A stretch of DNA of 64,000 nucleotides from Schauerella aestuarii (lineage in GTDB: Bacteria; Pseudomonadota; Gammaproteobacteria; Burkholderiales; Burkholderiaceae_B). The DNA lies in assembly GCF_009866805.1 (NCBI RefSeq), contig NZ_SIZW01000038.1:186001-250000 (forward strand), in the 5' to 3' direction. A model generated the notes under the pieces. That model did not search any database. It saw only the letters and a program-made list of their open reading frames with translations, and was not told where the DNA came from. Below are positions 42,048 to 52,875 of the stretch, in pieces (position 1 is the first letter of the stretch; the number at the start of each line of letters is the position of its first letter). The position numbers and the translations under genes are program-made.

Positions 42048-43253
42048 TCAGACGCGCTCGACGATCAGCGCAATGCCCTGCCCCACGCCGATGCACATCG
42101 TGCACAAGGCGTAGCGCCCGCCCGTGCGATGCAACTGGTTGACCGCCGTCATTACCAACCGGGCACCGCTGGCACCCAGCGGGTGACCCAGCGCAATCGC
42201 GCCGCCATTAGGATTGACACGGGGATCGTTGTCGGCCAGCCCCAGATCGCGCATCACCGCCAAACCCTGGGCAGCAAACGCTTCGTTGAGCTCGATCACG
42301 TCCATCTGGTCGAGCGTCAACCCCGTCTGCGCCAGCACTTTGCGCGTGGCCGGTGCCGGGCCCATGCCCATGATGCGGGGGGCCACACCGGCGGTGGCCA
42401 TGCCCACCACCCGGGCACGCGGCGTCAAGCCGTGGCGCGAGATGGCGCTTTCACCCGCCAGCAATACCGCAACGGCACCGTCATTTACACCCGAGGCATT
42501 GCCGGCCGTGACCGTGCCACCCTCTTTGACCACACCCTTGAGCTTGGCCAGCGATTCGAGGGTGGTGGCACGCGGGTGCTCGTCACGCGACACCACCAGC
42601 GGATCGCCCTTTTTCTGGGCGATCGACACCGGTGCGATTTCGGCGTCGAAGACACCATCGGCCTGTGCGCGCGCGGTTTTTTCCTGGCTGGCCAACGCAA
42701 ATCGGTCTTGATCTTCCCGACCGATATTGAACTGCTCGGCCACGTTTTCAGCGGTTTCGGGCATCGAATCGACCCCGTATTGCGCCTTCATCAGTTTGTT
42801 GACGAAGCGCCAGCCGATCGTCGTGTCGTAGATGGCGGCCTGGCGGGCAAAGGCAGATTCGGCCTTACCCATGACGAAGGGCGCGCGGCTCATGCTTTCA
42901 ACGCCACCCGCCAGCATCAGGCTGGTTTCGCCCGAACGAATGGCGCGGGCCGAGGTGCCGATGGCATCCATGCCGGAGCCGCACAAGCGGTTGATCGTGG
43001 AACCGGGTACGTCAATGGGCAATCCCGCCAACAAGGTGGCCATATGGGCGACGTTGCGGTTGTCTTCGCCGGCTTGATTGGCGCATCCGAAGATCGTGTC
43101 GTCCAGCGCGTCCCATTGCACGCCAGGATTGCGGGCCATCAGCGCCTTGATCGGGATGGCTGCCAAATCGTCGGCACGTACGCCGGCCAAGGCACCGCCG
43201 TACCGACCGAAAGGCGTGCGGATTGCATCGCAAATAAAAGCATCTGTCGTCAT
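42048..43253 (-). CDS. pcaF: 3-oxoadipyl-CoA / acetyl-CoA thiolase
   Basis: Thiolase of 401 aa. The nucleophilic cysteine is in INRLCGSGMDAIG near residue 90, the general-base His in GGAIALGHPLGASGAR, and the second active cysteine in LCTMCIGVGQG. Segments such as AGVRADDLAAIPIKAL and GCANQAGEDNRNVAHMA are typical of PcaF/PaaJ-type 3-oxoadipyl-CoA thiolases, which cleave beta-ketoadipyl-CoA to succinyl-CoA and acetyl-CoA. A general acetyl-CoA acetyltransferase role is also possible. No other beta-ketoadipate genes flank it. The ATG at 43253 gives the canonical N-terminus. Confidence 0.88.
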   Translation of the reverse strand: MTTDAFICDAIRTPFGRYGGALAGVRADDLAAIPIKALMARNPGVQWDALDDTIFGCANQAGEDNRNVAHMATLLAGLPIDVPGSTINRLCGSGMDAIGTSARAIRSGETSLMLAGGVESMSRAPFVMGKAESAFARQAAIYDTTIGWRFVNKLMKAQYGVDSMPETAENVAEQFNIGREDQDRFALASQEKTARAQADGVFDAEIAPVSIAQKKGDPLVVSRDEHPRATTLESLAKLKGVVKEGGTVTAGNASGVNDGAVAVLLAGESAISRHGLTPRARVVGMATAGVAPRIMGMGPAPATRKVLAQTGLTLDQMDVIELNEAFAAQGLAVMRDLGLADNDPRVNPNGGAIALGHPLGASGARLVMTAVNQLHRTGGRYALCTMCIGVGQGIALIVERV

Positions 43254-43331
43254 GAGAACGTACCGCCAATGAGCCGAAGAAGGCGCAGATCTTAAGACAC
43301 ATCGCACCTGAACAACTATCCGGCCGCGCCC

Positions 43332-43373
43332 CCGTGTCCAACCTGCGGACACGGCCGGTGCCGTCCGGCACCG
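43332..43373 (-). terminator. Double hairpin after xseA
   Basis: Two perfect stems follow the xseA stop: CGGTGCC / GGCACCG (43356-43362 with 43367-43373) and CCGTGTCC / GGACACGG (43332-43339 with 43347-43354). No U-tract follows. They may attenuate transcription into the thiolase gene. Confidence 0.45.
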
Positions 43374-43374
43374 T

Positions 43375-44796
43375 TCAGAACAACGGGTGCGTCGTGCCGG
43401 ACGAGGGCGGCAGCGCGTCGGGGGCCGCCTCGGTTGCGCCGTCGCCACCATGGGGCGCCACGACCTTGACGTCGGCCGATCCCTGGCCCAACTGGAGCGC
43501 CAACGCCTGACCCTTTTTGAGTGCGCCGCCATCGCGCACGATAGCCCCTGACGCGTCGCGCACGATCGCATAGCCGCGGGCCAAGGTGTTTTGCGGGTCG
43601 AACGCACGCAAATGGGCCACCGCACCCTGCAGGCGTTTGGCGCGATCGGCCACCTCGCGCTGTTGCGCACGGGCCAGACGCTGCATCGCATCGATAAGAC
43701 GGTCGCGCGCTCGGTCGCACTGCGGCGTGCGATGGCGCAGCCGTTGCAAGGCCAGCGCCAGCCGCGATTGCCGCTGACCGTCGGGGCGGTGCCAGGCTTG
43801 CGCCAGCCGTCGATTGAGCACGGTCAGGCGTTCCCGTCGCTGCGCGAGGCGCTCACCGGGCGAGGTCAAACGCGCCGCCATGCGATCCAGACGCTGCGCG
43901 GCATACTCGAGACCCCGCTGCTGTGCGCGGCGCATCGCATGGGTGACTTGATTCAATTGCTCGACCAACACGCGGCGATCTGTACATGCCAGTTCGGCGG
44001 CGGCCGTGGGCGTGGGTGCGCGCAGGTCCGCAATGAAGTCGGCAATCGTGAAATCGGTTTCATGGCCCACGCCCGAGATCACCGGTATGGCGCTTTGCGA
44101 GATCGCGAGCGCCAGCCCTTCGTCGTTGAACGCCCACAGATCTTCGATGCTGCCCCCCCCGCGCACAAGCAGGATCGTGTCGGCCTCTGCCCGGCGGTTG
44201 GCCTGGGCGAGCGCATCGATCAGCCGGCCCGGCGCCTCGGCACCCTGAACGGGCGCCGGATAGATCACCACGCGCACATGCGGCGCGCGGCGCTGCAGGG
44301 CCGTCAGTACATCACGCAGCGCGGCTGCCTGTAGCGAGGTGATCACGCCCACGACGCGGGGAATGGCTGCAATCGGACGCTTGCGCTCTGGCTCGAACAA
44401 TCCTTGCTCGGTAAGCTTTTCCTTCAATCGCAGAAACTGCTCATACAAGTCGCCCTGCCCCGAACGCCGCATGGCGTCTACCTGTAATTGGTAGTCGCCG
44501 CGTGGCTCATACAGCGAGACTCTGGCGCGGATGTCCACGCGGTCGCCCACCCGGGGCGTAAAACCAACGGTGGAGGCGCGTCCACGAAACATCACGCTGC
44601 GCACTGTGGCGCGTGCATCTTTCAGTGTGAAATACCAATGGCCTGACGCAGCCGCCGTGAAATTGGAGATTTCTCCACGCACCCAGGTTGGCGGCAGAGA
44701 AGCGTCCAGAAGGCGCGCCACGGCGTTATTGAGTTGCGCAACCGACAGAATTTCGGGGGTTTGCGCGTCGTCATTGACCTGAAATGCAGGTGTCAT
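43375..44796 (-). CDS. xseA: Exodeoxyribonuclease VII large subunit
   Basis: Catalytic subunit of exonuclease VII, which degrades single-stranded DNA; 473 aa. The N-terminal OB fold has [40 protein letters not shown] and [10 protein letters not shown]. The nuclease core has [37 protein letters not shown] and [15 protein letters not shown], followed by a long coiled-coil and the C-terminal [12 protein letters not shown]. The ATG at 44796 restores the conserved start; an upstream extension has no similarity. The small subunit gene is not in the window. Confidence 0.95.
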   Translation of the reverse strand: MTPAFQVNDDAQTPEILSVAQLNNAVARLLDASLPPTWVRGEISNFTAAASGHWYFTLKDARATVRSVMFRGRASTVGFTPRVGDRVDIRARVSLYEPRGDYQLQVDAMRRSGQGDLYEQFLRLKEKLTEQGLFEPERKRPIAAIPRVVGVITSLQAAALRDVLTALQRRAPHVRVVIYPAPVQGAEAPGRLIDALAQANRRAEADTILLVRGGGSIEDLWAFNDEGLALAISQSAIPVISGVGHETDFTIADFIADLRAPTPTAAAELACTDRRVLVEQLNQVTHAMRRAQQRGLEYAAQRLDRMAARLTSPGERLAQRRERLTVLNRRLAQAWHRPDGQRQSRLALALQRLRHRTPQCDRARDRLIDAMQRLARAQQREVADRAKRLQGAVAHLRAFDPQNTLARGYAIVRDASGAIVRDGGALKKGQALALQLGQGSADVKVVAPHGGDGATEAAPDALPPSSGTTHPLF

Positions 44797-45291
44797 AAGG
44801 CTTTCCGAGTCGAAGCTGTCCACAGGCAGCGTAAAGCGGGCTAGATGATAACGCGGACAGGACCGTCCCCCACAAATCAGCGGGAAACCGCGCAATTTGA
44901 TGACAACCTATTGATTTACAACTCTATTTATTTACACGACTGATCGGTAAAAACTACCAAGACAATCCGATGACAAGCATAGTCACCCCGACAGAGGGAC
45001 TTTTGCACAGCATTATCCACAGCTTGTCAGCGATGTAAGGTTCACTTGCCCCGGAAAGTCCAGTTCGGCAGAAGCAATTTGATAAATTTGGCAGGCTTTG
45101 CGCAGAAGTTAACCAATGTGTCATGATCGTTTCTGGTTATCCACAGCCGCAGTGGAGAACTTGCCCTCCCGTGCCGTTCGCGCCTAGGCGGGTCGGCCTC
45201 TGCGGTTCAATGGGCAAAATCTGACCGCCAAGCGGCACTTTTACGCTGTGTATACTTCGCGCGATTCGCGCCCGTTTCAGAGGACAGTTTC
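44797..45291. other. Intergenic region with an AT-rich stretch and DnaA-box matches
   Basis: These 495 bp separate the divergent xseA and exbB genes and hold no credible gene. The region contains an AT-rich tract at about 44908-44935, three plus-strand DnaA-box matches (TTTTGCACA 45001-45009, TTATCCACA 45013-45021 and 45137-45145), and TATACT at 45251-45256, a possible -10 element for exbB. It is the longest gene-free stretch in the window. Confidence 0.75.
45001..45145 (+). promoter_or_regulatory. Cluster of three DnaA-box matches
   Basis: Two exact TTATCCACA sites (45013-45021, 45137-45145) and one TTWTNCACA match (TTTTGCACA, 45001-45009), all in the same orientation. An AT-rich tract lies about 65 bp upstream. 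No dnaA, dnaN or parAB genes are near, so a DnaA-titrating or regulatory site is more likely than the main origin. Confidence 0.5.
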
Positions 45292-45897
45292 GTGCTAGCC
45301 ATCATCCAAGCTGCCGGATGGCCCATCTGGCCACTCCTGGCATTATCGATCCTGACATTGGCGCTCATCGTCGAGCGCGCCATCAGTTTGCGTACGGCGC
45401 ACGTGGCGCCGCGCCAGCTTCCCCGCCAGGTTGCCGAGATGCTGCGTAACGGCCAGGATTCGCCCGATGCGCTGTTGCGGCTCGAACGTCACTCCGCGCT
45501 GGGCCAGATCCTCGCCGATGTGCTGCGGGTACGCCATGAACCGCCTGCCTTGCGCCTGGCCGCTATCGAAGACACGGGCCGCGACGTGGGCCGGCAACTG
45601 CATCGCTACATCGGGGCGTTGGGCACGATCGCAGTGGTGGCACCGTTGATGGGATTGTTCGGCACGGTGGTCGGCATGATCGAGATTTTCGGCGCTTACT
45701 CCCCTGCGGGCGCCGACCCCGCCCAGCTTGCCTATGGCATTTCCGTTGCCCTCTACAACACCGGCTTCGGCATCTTGATCGCGATCCCGGCAACGGCCTT
45801 CCATCGTATCTACCGCAGCCGCGCCGACAATCTCGTGGGCGACCTCGAGCGCGAAGCCTCGCGCCTGCAACGCGCGAGCGATCTGGCGGCGCAATGA
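45292..45897 (+). CDS. exbB: ExbB/TolQ/MotA family proton-channel protein
   Basis: Inner-membrane protein of 201 aa that with ExbD energises TonB or a similar system. Three helices are visible: near residues 8-25 (WPIWPLLALSILTLALIVE), 105-130 (ALGTIAVVAPLMGLFGTVVGMI) and 140-165 (ISVALYNTGFGILIAIPATAF). The glycine-rich GLFGTVVGMI motif is diagnostic. The start is a GTG at 45292 with AGAGGA 7 nt upstream. It overlaps exbD by 4 nt. No tonB is adjacent, so its partner is encoded elsewhere. Confidence 0.92.
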   Translation: MLAIIQAAGWPIWPLLALSILTLALIVERAISLRTAHVAPRQLPRQVAEMLRNGQDSPDALLRLERHSALGQILADVLRVRHEPPALRLAAIEDTGRDVGRQLHRYIGALGTIAVVAPLMGLFGTVVGMIEIFGAYSPAGADPAQLAYGISVALYNTGFGILIAIPATAFHRIYRSRADNLVGDLEREASRLQRASDLAAQ

Positions 45898-46307
45898 ATT
45901 TTCGACCTCGCCACCGCGCAGACGACACGTTGGACATCAATCTCGTGCCGTTGATCGATGTGCTGCTCGTGATGGTGATTTTCTTCGCCGCCACCACCAC
46001 GTTCACGCGCGACACGGCGCTGTCGGTCGCGTTGCCGCAGGCACGCAGCGAAATCGAAGCGGCGCCGCGCATCGAGTTGGCCATCAGCCATGATGGCCGC
46101 TACGCACTGAACGGCGCGCTGGTCGACCCCGGTTCTACCGAAGCCATCGCGCAGGCCATGCGCGGCGCCATCGTGGCCAACCCCGCCGCCGTCCTCCTCG
46201 TGCGGGCTGACGGGCAGGCCAGCCATCAATCCGTCGTCACCGCGATGGAAGCGGCTCGGCTGGCCGGTATTTCCCGGGTGGATTTTGCCGCTCAGAGGGC
46301 GCCGTGA
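45894..46307 (+). CDS. exbD: ExbD/TolR family protein
   Basis: Proton-motive partner of ExbB, 137 aa, with one N-terminal helix containing the essential aspartate ([20 protein letters not shown]) and a periplasmic domain with [11 protein letters not shown]. It is co-translated with exbB through a 4-nt overlap, and its stop overlaps the GTG start of lpxK. Confidence 0.92.
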   Translation: MNFRPRHRADDTLDINLVPLIDVLLVMVIFFAATTTFTRDTALSVALPQARSEIEAAPRIELAISHDGRYALNGALVDPGSTEAIAQAMRGAIVANPAAVLLVRADGQASHQSVVTAMEAARLAGISRVDFAAQRAP

Positions 46308-47422
46308 CCGGAATGTCCGCAGCGTGGCTGGCGCGGCAATGGCAATGCAGGGGATGGGTGTCGAACGCCTTGCTGCCCCTGGCCGCGATCACGCGGCTGA
46401 TCGTTGCCCGTAAGCGCCGTGCTTTTGCACAAGGTCGGCGCGTGGCGCACTGGCCAGGCGTTCCGGTCGTGGTGATCGGCAACATCTATGTGGGCGGCAC
46501 CGGCAAGACGCCGGCCGTCATCGCGACGGTCGAGGCGCTGCGCGCACGCGGCTGGCGCCCCGGCGTCGTGAGCCGCGGCTACGGCGTGACCATCGGGCCG
46601 GCCGCCCGCGTGGCGCAAGGCACGCCGGACGCGGCGCAGGTGGGCGACGAGCCGGCCTTGATTGCCCGCGTCACGGGTGCTCCCATCGCCGTGCATCCGC
46701 GGCGCGTTCTGGCGGCGCAGGCGCTACGCGAACGCTATCCCGACATCGACGTCATCGTATCGGACGACGGTTTGCAGCATCTGGCGCTGGCGCGCGACGT
46801 GGAAATCGTGATTCAGGACGAACGCGGCGTCGGCAATGGACGGGTGCTCCCCGCGGGCCCCTTGCGCGAGCCGCCCGAGCGGCTGCGGGAGGTCGACGCC
46901 ATCGTGTCGAACTGCAGCGGCGCTGCCGTGGCTGCATCCGCGCCGTCATCCGCGCCGCTGCCGTCGTCAGGCGCGGCGCCCACGTCGACCGGCGGTCCGC
47001 ACCACCTCGATATGCGTCTGGAATCCAGCGAGGCGGTGCGATTGATCGACGGCCAGCGCCGTCCGCTCACCGACTTCGCGGCGCCGGCCTTGGGTCCGAT
47101 CGCTGCAGCCGCAGGCATCGGCAAGCCCGAGCGGTTTTTCGCCACGTTGACGCGCGCCGGTATCCCGTTGGCGCAAAGCTTATCTTTACCGGACCACCAC
47201 GACTTCAAGGCGTCGCCTTTCGGCGGCCTCAGCGCTGACACGATCTTGATCACCGAGAAAGACGCGATCAAGTGTGCGCACTTGCAGGATCCACGGCTTT
47301 GGTCGGTGCCGGTTGCCGCGCAATTGTCCGATCCGGCGTTTTTCGATTGGCTGTCGCGCACGCTGGCTGCGCGGCGCGATGCCCGACTCGCGTGCGGCGC
47401 ACGCCCCGGAAATGGGTCTTGA
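46304..47422 (+). CDS. lpxK: Tetraacyldisaccharide 4'-kinase (lipid A synthesis)
   Basis: Inner-membrane-associated kinase of 372 aa that phosphorylates the lipid A disaccharide to lipid IVA. The P-loop is [18 protein letters not shown] near residues 58-75. It is followed by [17 protein letters not shown] and [19 protein letters not shown], and near the C-terminus [11 protein letters not shown] and ITEKDAIKC. The start is a GTG at 46304 overlapping the exbD stop, with AGAGGG 4 nt upstream. An Ala/Ser/Pro-rich insert near residues 206-225 is unusual but in frame. Confidence 0.94.
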   Translation: MTGMSAAWLARQWQCRGWVSNALLPLAAITRLIVARKRRAFAQGRRVAHWPGVPVVVIGNIYVGGTGKTPAVIATVEALRARGWRPGVVSRGYGVTIGPAARVAQGTPDAAQVGDEPALIARVTGAPIAVHPRRVLAAQALRERYPDIDVIVSDDGLQHLALARDVEIVIQDERGVGNGRVLPAGPLREPPERLREVDAIVSNCSGAAVAASAPSSAPLPSSGAAPTSTGGPHHLDMRLESSEAVRLIDGQRRPLTDFAAPALGPIAAAAGIGKPERFFATLTRAGIPLAQSLSLPDHHDFKASPFGGLSADTILITEKDAIKCAHLQDPRLWSVPVAAQLSDPAFFDWLSRTLAARRDARLACGARPGNGS

Positions 47423-47435
47423 TGACGGTGGGTTC

Positions 47436-48602
47436 ATGACGGCGGCGGCCATGCCGCGCGGCGCCCGGGCAGCCGTTTGGTTGCACGGGATGGCAGGTTT
47501 GCTGTGGCTGGCGTTGGCGCTGATCGTGCGGCACCGGGGCGACGCCGTCCTGTTCCTGCCCCACGGCTGGTCGATGAGCGCGCAATCGCAGAGCAATGCC
47601 TTGGTGCTGCTGGTGTTGGCCACGATTTGCTCGCAACTTGCGGCGTTCGGCCTGGCTCGCCTGCGCGAGCGGTCGCTGCCCGGGCTATTGAGCACCGCCC
47701 TTTTGCTGCTGCTGATCTACCTGGGGCTCGTTGTGTCGCCCCGGCCCATCACCATCGAGCGCAGTGTGGCGCTCACGGCGGACGTGGGCAATCTCGGGCC
47801 GATTCGAGCGCATCAGACGCGCTATCTCACGCCGCCATCCGCGTGGTTACGCGCCAAAGGCGCGCCGCTGAAGATTCCGGACGCCTTTACGCCGCAGCTT
47901 TACCTTTTCCGCGTGCAGCCGGATACCGACACCAAGAACGTCGGGTTCATGTCATGCGCCGACCGCACGCAACAGCGCACGTGGCTGACCAGCGGCGACA
48001 CCACGATCGGGCTGCCCCGCGCCGACTTGCCGGTGGGCGTGCATCTGCCCGCCGCGGCACTGAGCCGCTTCTGCGTGGCCGGCAAGCGGCTCGACCCCGC
48101 CTTGGCTGCCCGCCTGGACGATGCCGCCCGCGAACGGCTTGAGCGCCTGAGCGGCCCGATCACCACGTCGTTCGACCCCTTCGAAATCGGCGCCGCGCAA
48201 GGCCGTGTGGACATCGTGCCCGGCACCCCGCACGAATTCACCAGCCGCGGACGATATCTGCTCTTTCTGGCCCAGGGCCAGCGCTCGCGGCAGTTGCTGC
48301 CGCCCTCGGTCGCGCTCTACACGGGGCAAGACTACTTTTACGCAGCTAACCAATGCGATGCCGAGTACGCGCAGTTTCTGCTCGCGCTGGGGGTGCCCTA
48401 CCCCGACCGCGCCGCCCGCTATCTGCGCCTGGAGATCGATGGCAATTACGATCACAGCGCCCAGCTCGAACGCCCAGAGGAGTTTCCTTACGGACTGGCC
48501 CCCAGATCGGGGCCGATGGGTTGCCGCGAGACTCTCGCGCTGCTGGATAAATCAGACGAACGAACAAGCGGCGCACCCCGCACCTACGCCAATCTGTTTT
48601 AG
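47436..48602 (+). CDS. Uncharacterised membrane protein with a large extracytoplasmic domain
   Basis: Unrecognised protein of 388 aa lying between lpxK and the Trm112 gene. Three hydrophobic helices are predicted near residues 15-32 (LHGMAGLLWLALALIV), 48-68 (ALVLLVLATICSQLAAFGLA) and 75-95 (GLLSTALLLLLIYLGLVV). A soluble region of about 290 aa follows that would be periplasmic, with four cysteines that could form disulphides. Codon use and GC match the neighbours. The start is uncertain: the ATG at 47436 has GGTGGG upstream, while one at 47412 would overlap lpxK. Position suggests an envelope or lipopolysaccharide role, but no domain was recognised. Confidence 0.75.
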   Translation: MTAAAMPRGARAAVWLHGMAGLLWLALALIVRHRGDAVLFLPHGWSMSAQSQSNALVLLVLATICSQLAAFGLARLRERSLPGLLSTALLLLLIYLGLVVSPRPITIERSVALTADVGNLGPIRAHQTRYLTPPSAWLRAKGAPLKIPDAFTPQLYLFRVQPDTDTKNVGFMSCADRTQQRTWLTSGDTTIGLPRADLPVGVHLPAAALSRFCVAGKRLDPALAARLDDAARERLERLSGPITTSFDPFEIGAAQGRVDIVPGTPHEFTSRGRYLLFLAQGQRSRQLLPPSVALYTGQDYFYAANQCDAEYAQFLLALGVPYPDRAARYLRLEIDGNYDHSAQLERPEEFPYGLAPRSGPMGCRETLALLDKSDERTSGAPRTYANLF

Positions 48603-48611
48603 AATCCGAGG

Positions 48612-48838
48612 ATGGACTCCCGCTTGCTCGACATCCTCGTTTGCCCGGTCTCGAAAGGCCGCCTGCAGTTCGATCGTTCGCGATCCGAGCTGATCAGCCG
48701 CGGCGCCGGCCTGGCCTATCCCGTTCGGGACGGCATTCCCATTCTGCTCGAATCGGAAGCCCGTCAGCTGGATGATGCGCCTGGCGCGCCGGCCACTGCG
48801 ACCCCCGCCCCTGACACCTCGTCAGACACCACGGCATC

Positions 48839-48842
<4 letters not shown>
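48612..48842 (+). CDS. ycaR: Trm112/YcaR family zinc-ribbon-like small protein
   Basis: Small protein of 76 aa. [14 protein letters not shown] and [19 protein letters not shown] are the YcaR/Trm112 pattern; YcaR-type proteins are usually found between lpxK and kdsB, exactly as here. The usual second Cys-x2-Cys half of the zinc ribbon is absent, as in other bacterial members. An Ala/Pro/Thr-rich C-terminal tail of about 20 aa is extra. The stop overlaps the kdsB GTG start. Confidence 0.9.
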
Positions 48843-50352
<1,510 letters not shown>

Positions 50353-50373
50353 CTTTCTTTCAGGGAGCGAGGC

Positions 50374-51132
50374 ATGGACATCAAGAACAACGTATTCATC
50401 GTCACCGGCGGCGCATCGGGACTCGGTGCCGGCACGGCGCGCATGCTCACCGAGCATGGCGCACGCGTGGTCCTGGCCGACGTCCAGGATGCAGCCGGCG
50501 AAGCGCTGGCCAAGGAATTGGGCCAGCAATACGTTCATTGCGATGTGACGCAGGAAGCCGACGGCCGTGCCGTCGTCGCGGCCGCCACGGCGCTCGGCCC
50601 GCTCTACGGCCTGGTGAACTGCGCCGGCGTCGCGCCGGCCGCCAAGATCGTCGGCAAGAACGGCGCGCATGCCCTCGACCTCTTCACCAAAGTCATCACG
50701 ATCAATCTGATCGGCAGCTTCAACATGATGCGCCTGTCGGCCGAAGCCATGAGCAACAACGACGCCTTGCCCACGGGCGAGCGCGGCGTGCTCATCAACA
50801 CGGCTTCAGTTGCCGCATTCGACGGCCAGATCGGCCAGGCGGCCTACGCGGCATCGAAAGCCGGCGTGGCCGGCATGACGTTGCCGATCGCGCGCGATCT
50901 CGCGCGCAACGGCATTCGTTGCATGACCATCGCTCCCGGCATCTTCGGCACCCCGATGGTGTTCGGCATGCCGCAAGAGGTACAGGATTCGCTGGCCGCC
51001 AGCATTCCGTTCCCCTCGCGCCTGGGTCGCCCTGAAGATTACGCCAAGCTCGTGCACAGCATCATCACCAACGAGATGCTCAACGGCGAGACGATTCGTC
51101 TCGACGGCGCGATCCGCATGCCCCCTAAATAA
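50374..51132 (+). CDS. SDR family 3-hydroxyacyl-CoA dehydrogenase (HSD17B10-like)
   Basis: Short-chain dehydrogenase of 252 aa similar to type II 3-hydroxyacyl-CoA dehydrogenases. [15 protein letters not shown] is the cofactor site and [10 protein letters not shown] the NAG-like motif. The catalytic Ser-Tyr-Lys set is [11 protein letters not shown] with [11 protein letters not shown], and the C-terminus has [16 protein letters not shown]. The extra [15 protein letters not shown] region is typical of the HSD10 group. It lies 21 bp after adk and 21 bp before murJ. Confidence 0.9.
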   Translation: MDIKNNVFIVTGGASGLGAGTARMLTEHGARVVLADVQDAAGEALAKELGQQYVHCDVTQEADGRAVVAAATALGPLYGLVNCAGVAPAAKIVGKNGAHALDLFTKVITINLIGSFNMMRLSAEAMSNNDALPTGERGVLINTASVAAFDGQIGQAAYAASKAGVAGMTLPIARDLARNGIRCMTIAPGIFGTPMVFGMPQEVQDSLAASIPFPSRLGRPEDYAKLVHSIITNEMLNGETIRLDGAIRMPPK

Positions 51133-51153
51133 CGCACTATCGGCGGTCGTCCC

Positions 51154-52722
51154 ATGGGTTTGTTCCGCTCTGCGGCGACCATCAGTAGCTTCACCCTGAT
51201 TTCTCGCATCACGGGTCTGGCGCGCGATGTCCTCATCGCACGCGCGTTTGGCGCCGGCGCATTCACCGATGCCTTCTGGGTTGCATTTCGCATCCCGAAC
51301 CTTCTGCGGCGGCTGTTTGCCGAGGGCGCGTTCTCGCAGGCCTTCGTGCCTATCCTGGGCGCCGCGCGCACCAATCGCTCCGATGAAGAGGTTCGCACCC
51401 TGCTCGACCGCGTGGCGTTGCTGCTGACGGTGGTGCTGATGGCCGTCACCGTGATCGGCATCATCGCAGCGCCCTGGGTCGTGAGCGCGATGGCCAGCGG
51501 TCTGCGCAAGGCTGCGCGCGAACCCGAATTCAACGCCGCCGTCTGGATGACGCGGATGATGTTTCCCTACATCGTCTGCATGTCGCTGACCGCGTTCGCC
51601 TCCGGCGTGCTCAACACCTGGCGGCGCTTTGCCGTACCGGCGTTCACGCCTGTACTGCTCAACCTTTCGATGATCGCGGCCTGCATCTGGCTCGCGCCCC
51701 GCTACGACATTCCCGTCTATGCCCTGGCCATCGGTGTGATGGTGGGCGGCGTCGCCCAATTGGCGATCCAATGGATCGCACTCTCCCGCATCGGGCTTTT
51801 GCCGCGATATACCCTGCGCGTGCGTGAAGCGTGGGCAGACCCGACGGTCAAACGCATCCTGCGCCAGATGGGGCCGGCCACGCTCGGCGTCTCCGTGGCG
51901 CAGATTTCGCTGTTGATCAACACCAATATCGCCACCTGGCTCACGCAAGGCAGTGTGACCTGGCTCTCCTACGCAGACCGGTTGATGGAGTTTCCGACCG
52001 CCCTGCTCGGTGTCGCACTGGGTACCGTATTGCTGCCAAGCTTATCGGCCGCGCATGCGCGGGACGACACGGACGGCTATAGCGCGCTGCTCGACTGGGG
52101 TCTGAGACTGGTGTTGCTATTGGGCCTGCCCGCGGCGCTGGGCCTTGCCCTGCTTTCCGAGGGGCTGGTGGCCACCCTGTTCAATTACGGCAAGTTCGCG
52201 GCGGGCGACGTCGAACAGACACGCCTGGCCGTGATGGCCTATTCGGTGGGTTTGATCGGGCTGCTGGCCGTGAAGATCCTGGCGCCCGGGTTTTATGCCC
52301 GGCAGGATATCCGCACACCGGTGCGCATTGCGATTGTCGTATTGATTGCCACACAAGTCTTCAACCTCATGCTGGTTCCGCGTCTGGGCCATGCCGGACT
52401 TGCCCTGGCCATCGGCCTGGGTGCGTGCCTGAACGCACTCGCTCTCCTGATCGGCTTGCGCCGCCGCGGCATTTATCAACCCCAGGCCGCATGGTTAAGC
52501 TTCAGCGTGCGCCTGCTGCCGGCCTTGATCGGCGTTTCAGCGCTGCTGATCGCCGCAAACACGTATGTCGACTGGATCGCGCTTCATGCGCAGCCCGGCA
52601 TGCGTATCGTGTGGCTCGCCGGTGTCGTCGGTCTGAGTGCCGTCGTCTATTTCGGCTTGCTGGCCGCATGTGGCTTTCGCCGCCGCGACTTTGCACGGGC
52701 AGGACGCGCTTCGCAGGGCTGA
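51154..52722 (+). CDS. murJ: Lipid II flippase MurJ
   Basis: Inner-membrane flippase of 522 aa with about fourteen helices, exporting lipid II for peptidoglycan synthesis. The N-terminus is diagnostic: SSFTLISRITGLARDVLIAR and FWVAFRIPNLLRRLFAEGAF, with the functional Arg residues. The middle has SYADRLMEFPTALLGVALGT. The ribosome-binding site is weak. murJ is the neighbour of rpsT in many beta- and gammaproteobacteria; here a FecR-type gene lies between them. Confidence 0.95.
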   Translation: MGLFRSAATISSFTLISRITGLARDVLIARAFGAGAFTDAFWVAFRIPNLLRRLFAEGAFSQAFVPILGAARTNRSDEEVRTLLDRVALLLTVVLMAVTVIGIIAAPWVVSAMASGLRKAAREPEFNAAVWMTRMMFPYIVCMSLTAFASGVLNTWRRFAVPAFTPVLLNLSMIAACIWLAPRYDIPVYALAIGVMVGGVAQLAIQWIALSRIGLLPRYTLRVREAWADPTVKRILRQMGPATLGVSVAQISLLINTNIATWLTQGSVTWLSYADRLMEFPTALLGVALGTVLLPSLSAAHARDDTDGYSALLDWGLRLVLLLGLPAALGLALLSEGLVATLFNYGKFAAGDVEQTRLAVMAYSVGLIGLLAVKILAPGFYARQDIRTPVRIAIVVLIATQVFNLMLVPRLGHAGLALAIGLGACLNALALLIGLRRRGIYQPQAAWLSFSVRLLPALIGVSALLIAANTYVDWIALHAQPGMRIVWLAGVVGLSAVVYFGLLAACGFRRRDFARAGRASQG

Positions 52723-52875
52723 AAAGCCGAGTGAATCTTGCCTCAGTGTGCGCAAACGCCACGGCCCGCCGTTCCCAAGCGCCTAAAAAAGAAGAATCTC
52801 GCTGAATTTGAGGCGCGCAGCCTTGCGCGACACGGAAACACTTATACTATTTCACAAGTTGAAACGTTTTCCTTG

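Noticed and set aside
42048-43253. Beta-ketoadipate pathway cluster
   Set aside because: The thiolase is PcaF-like, but no other pca or cat genes flank it, so the assignment rests on the single protein and no cluster is claimed.
44797-45291. Chromosomal replication origin
   Set aside because: DnaA boxes and an AT-rich tract are present, but there is no dnaA, dnaN, gyrB, rpmH or parAB nearby, and only three boxes. It is reported as a DnaA-binding candidate only.
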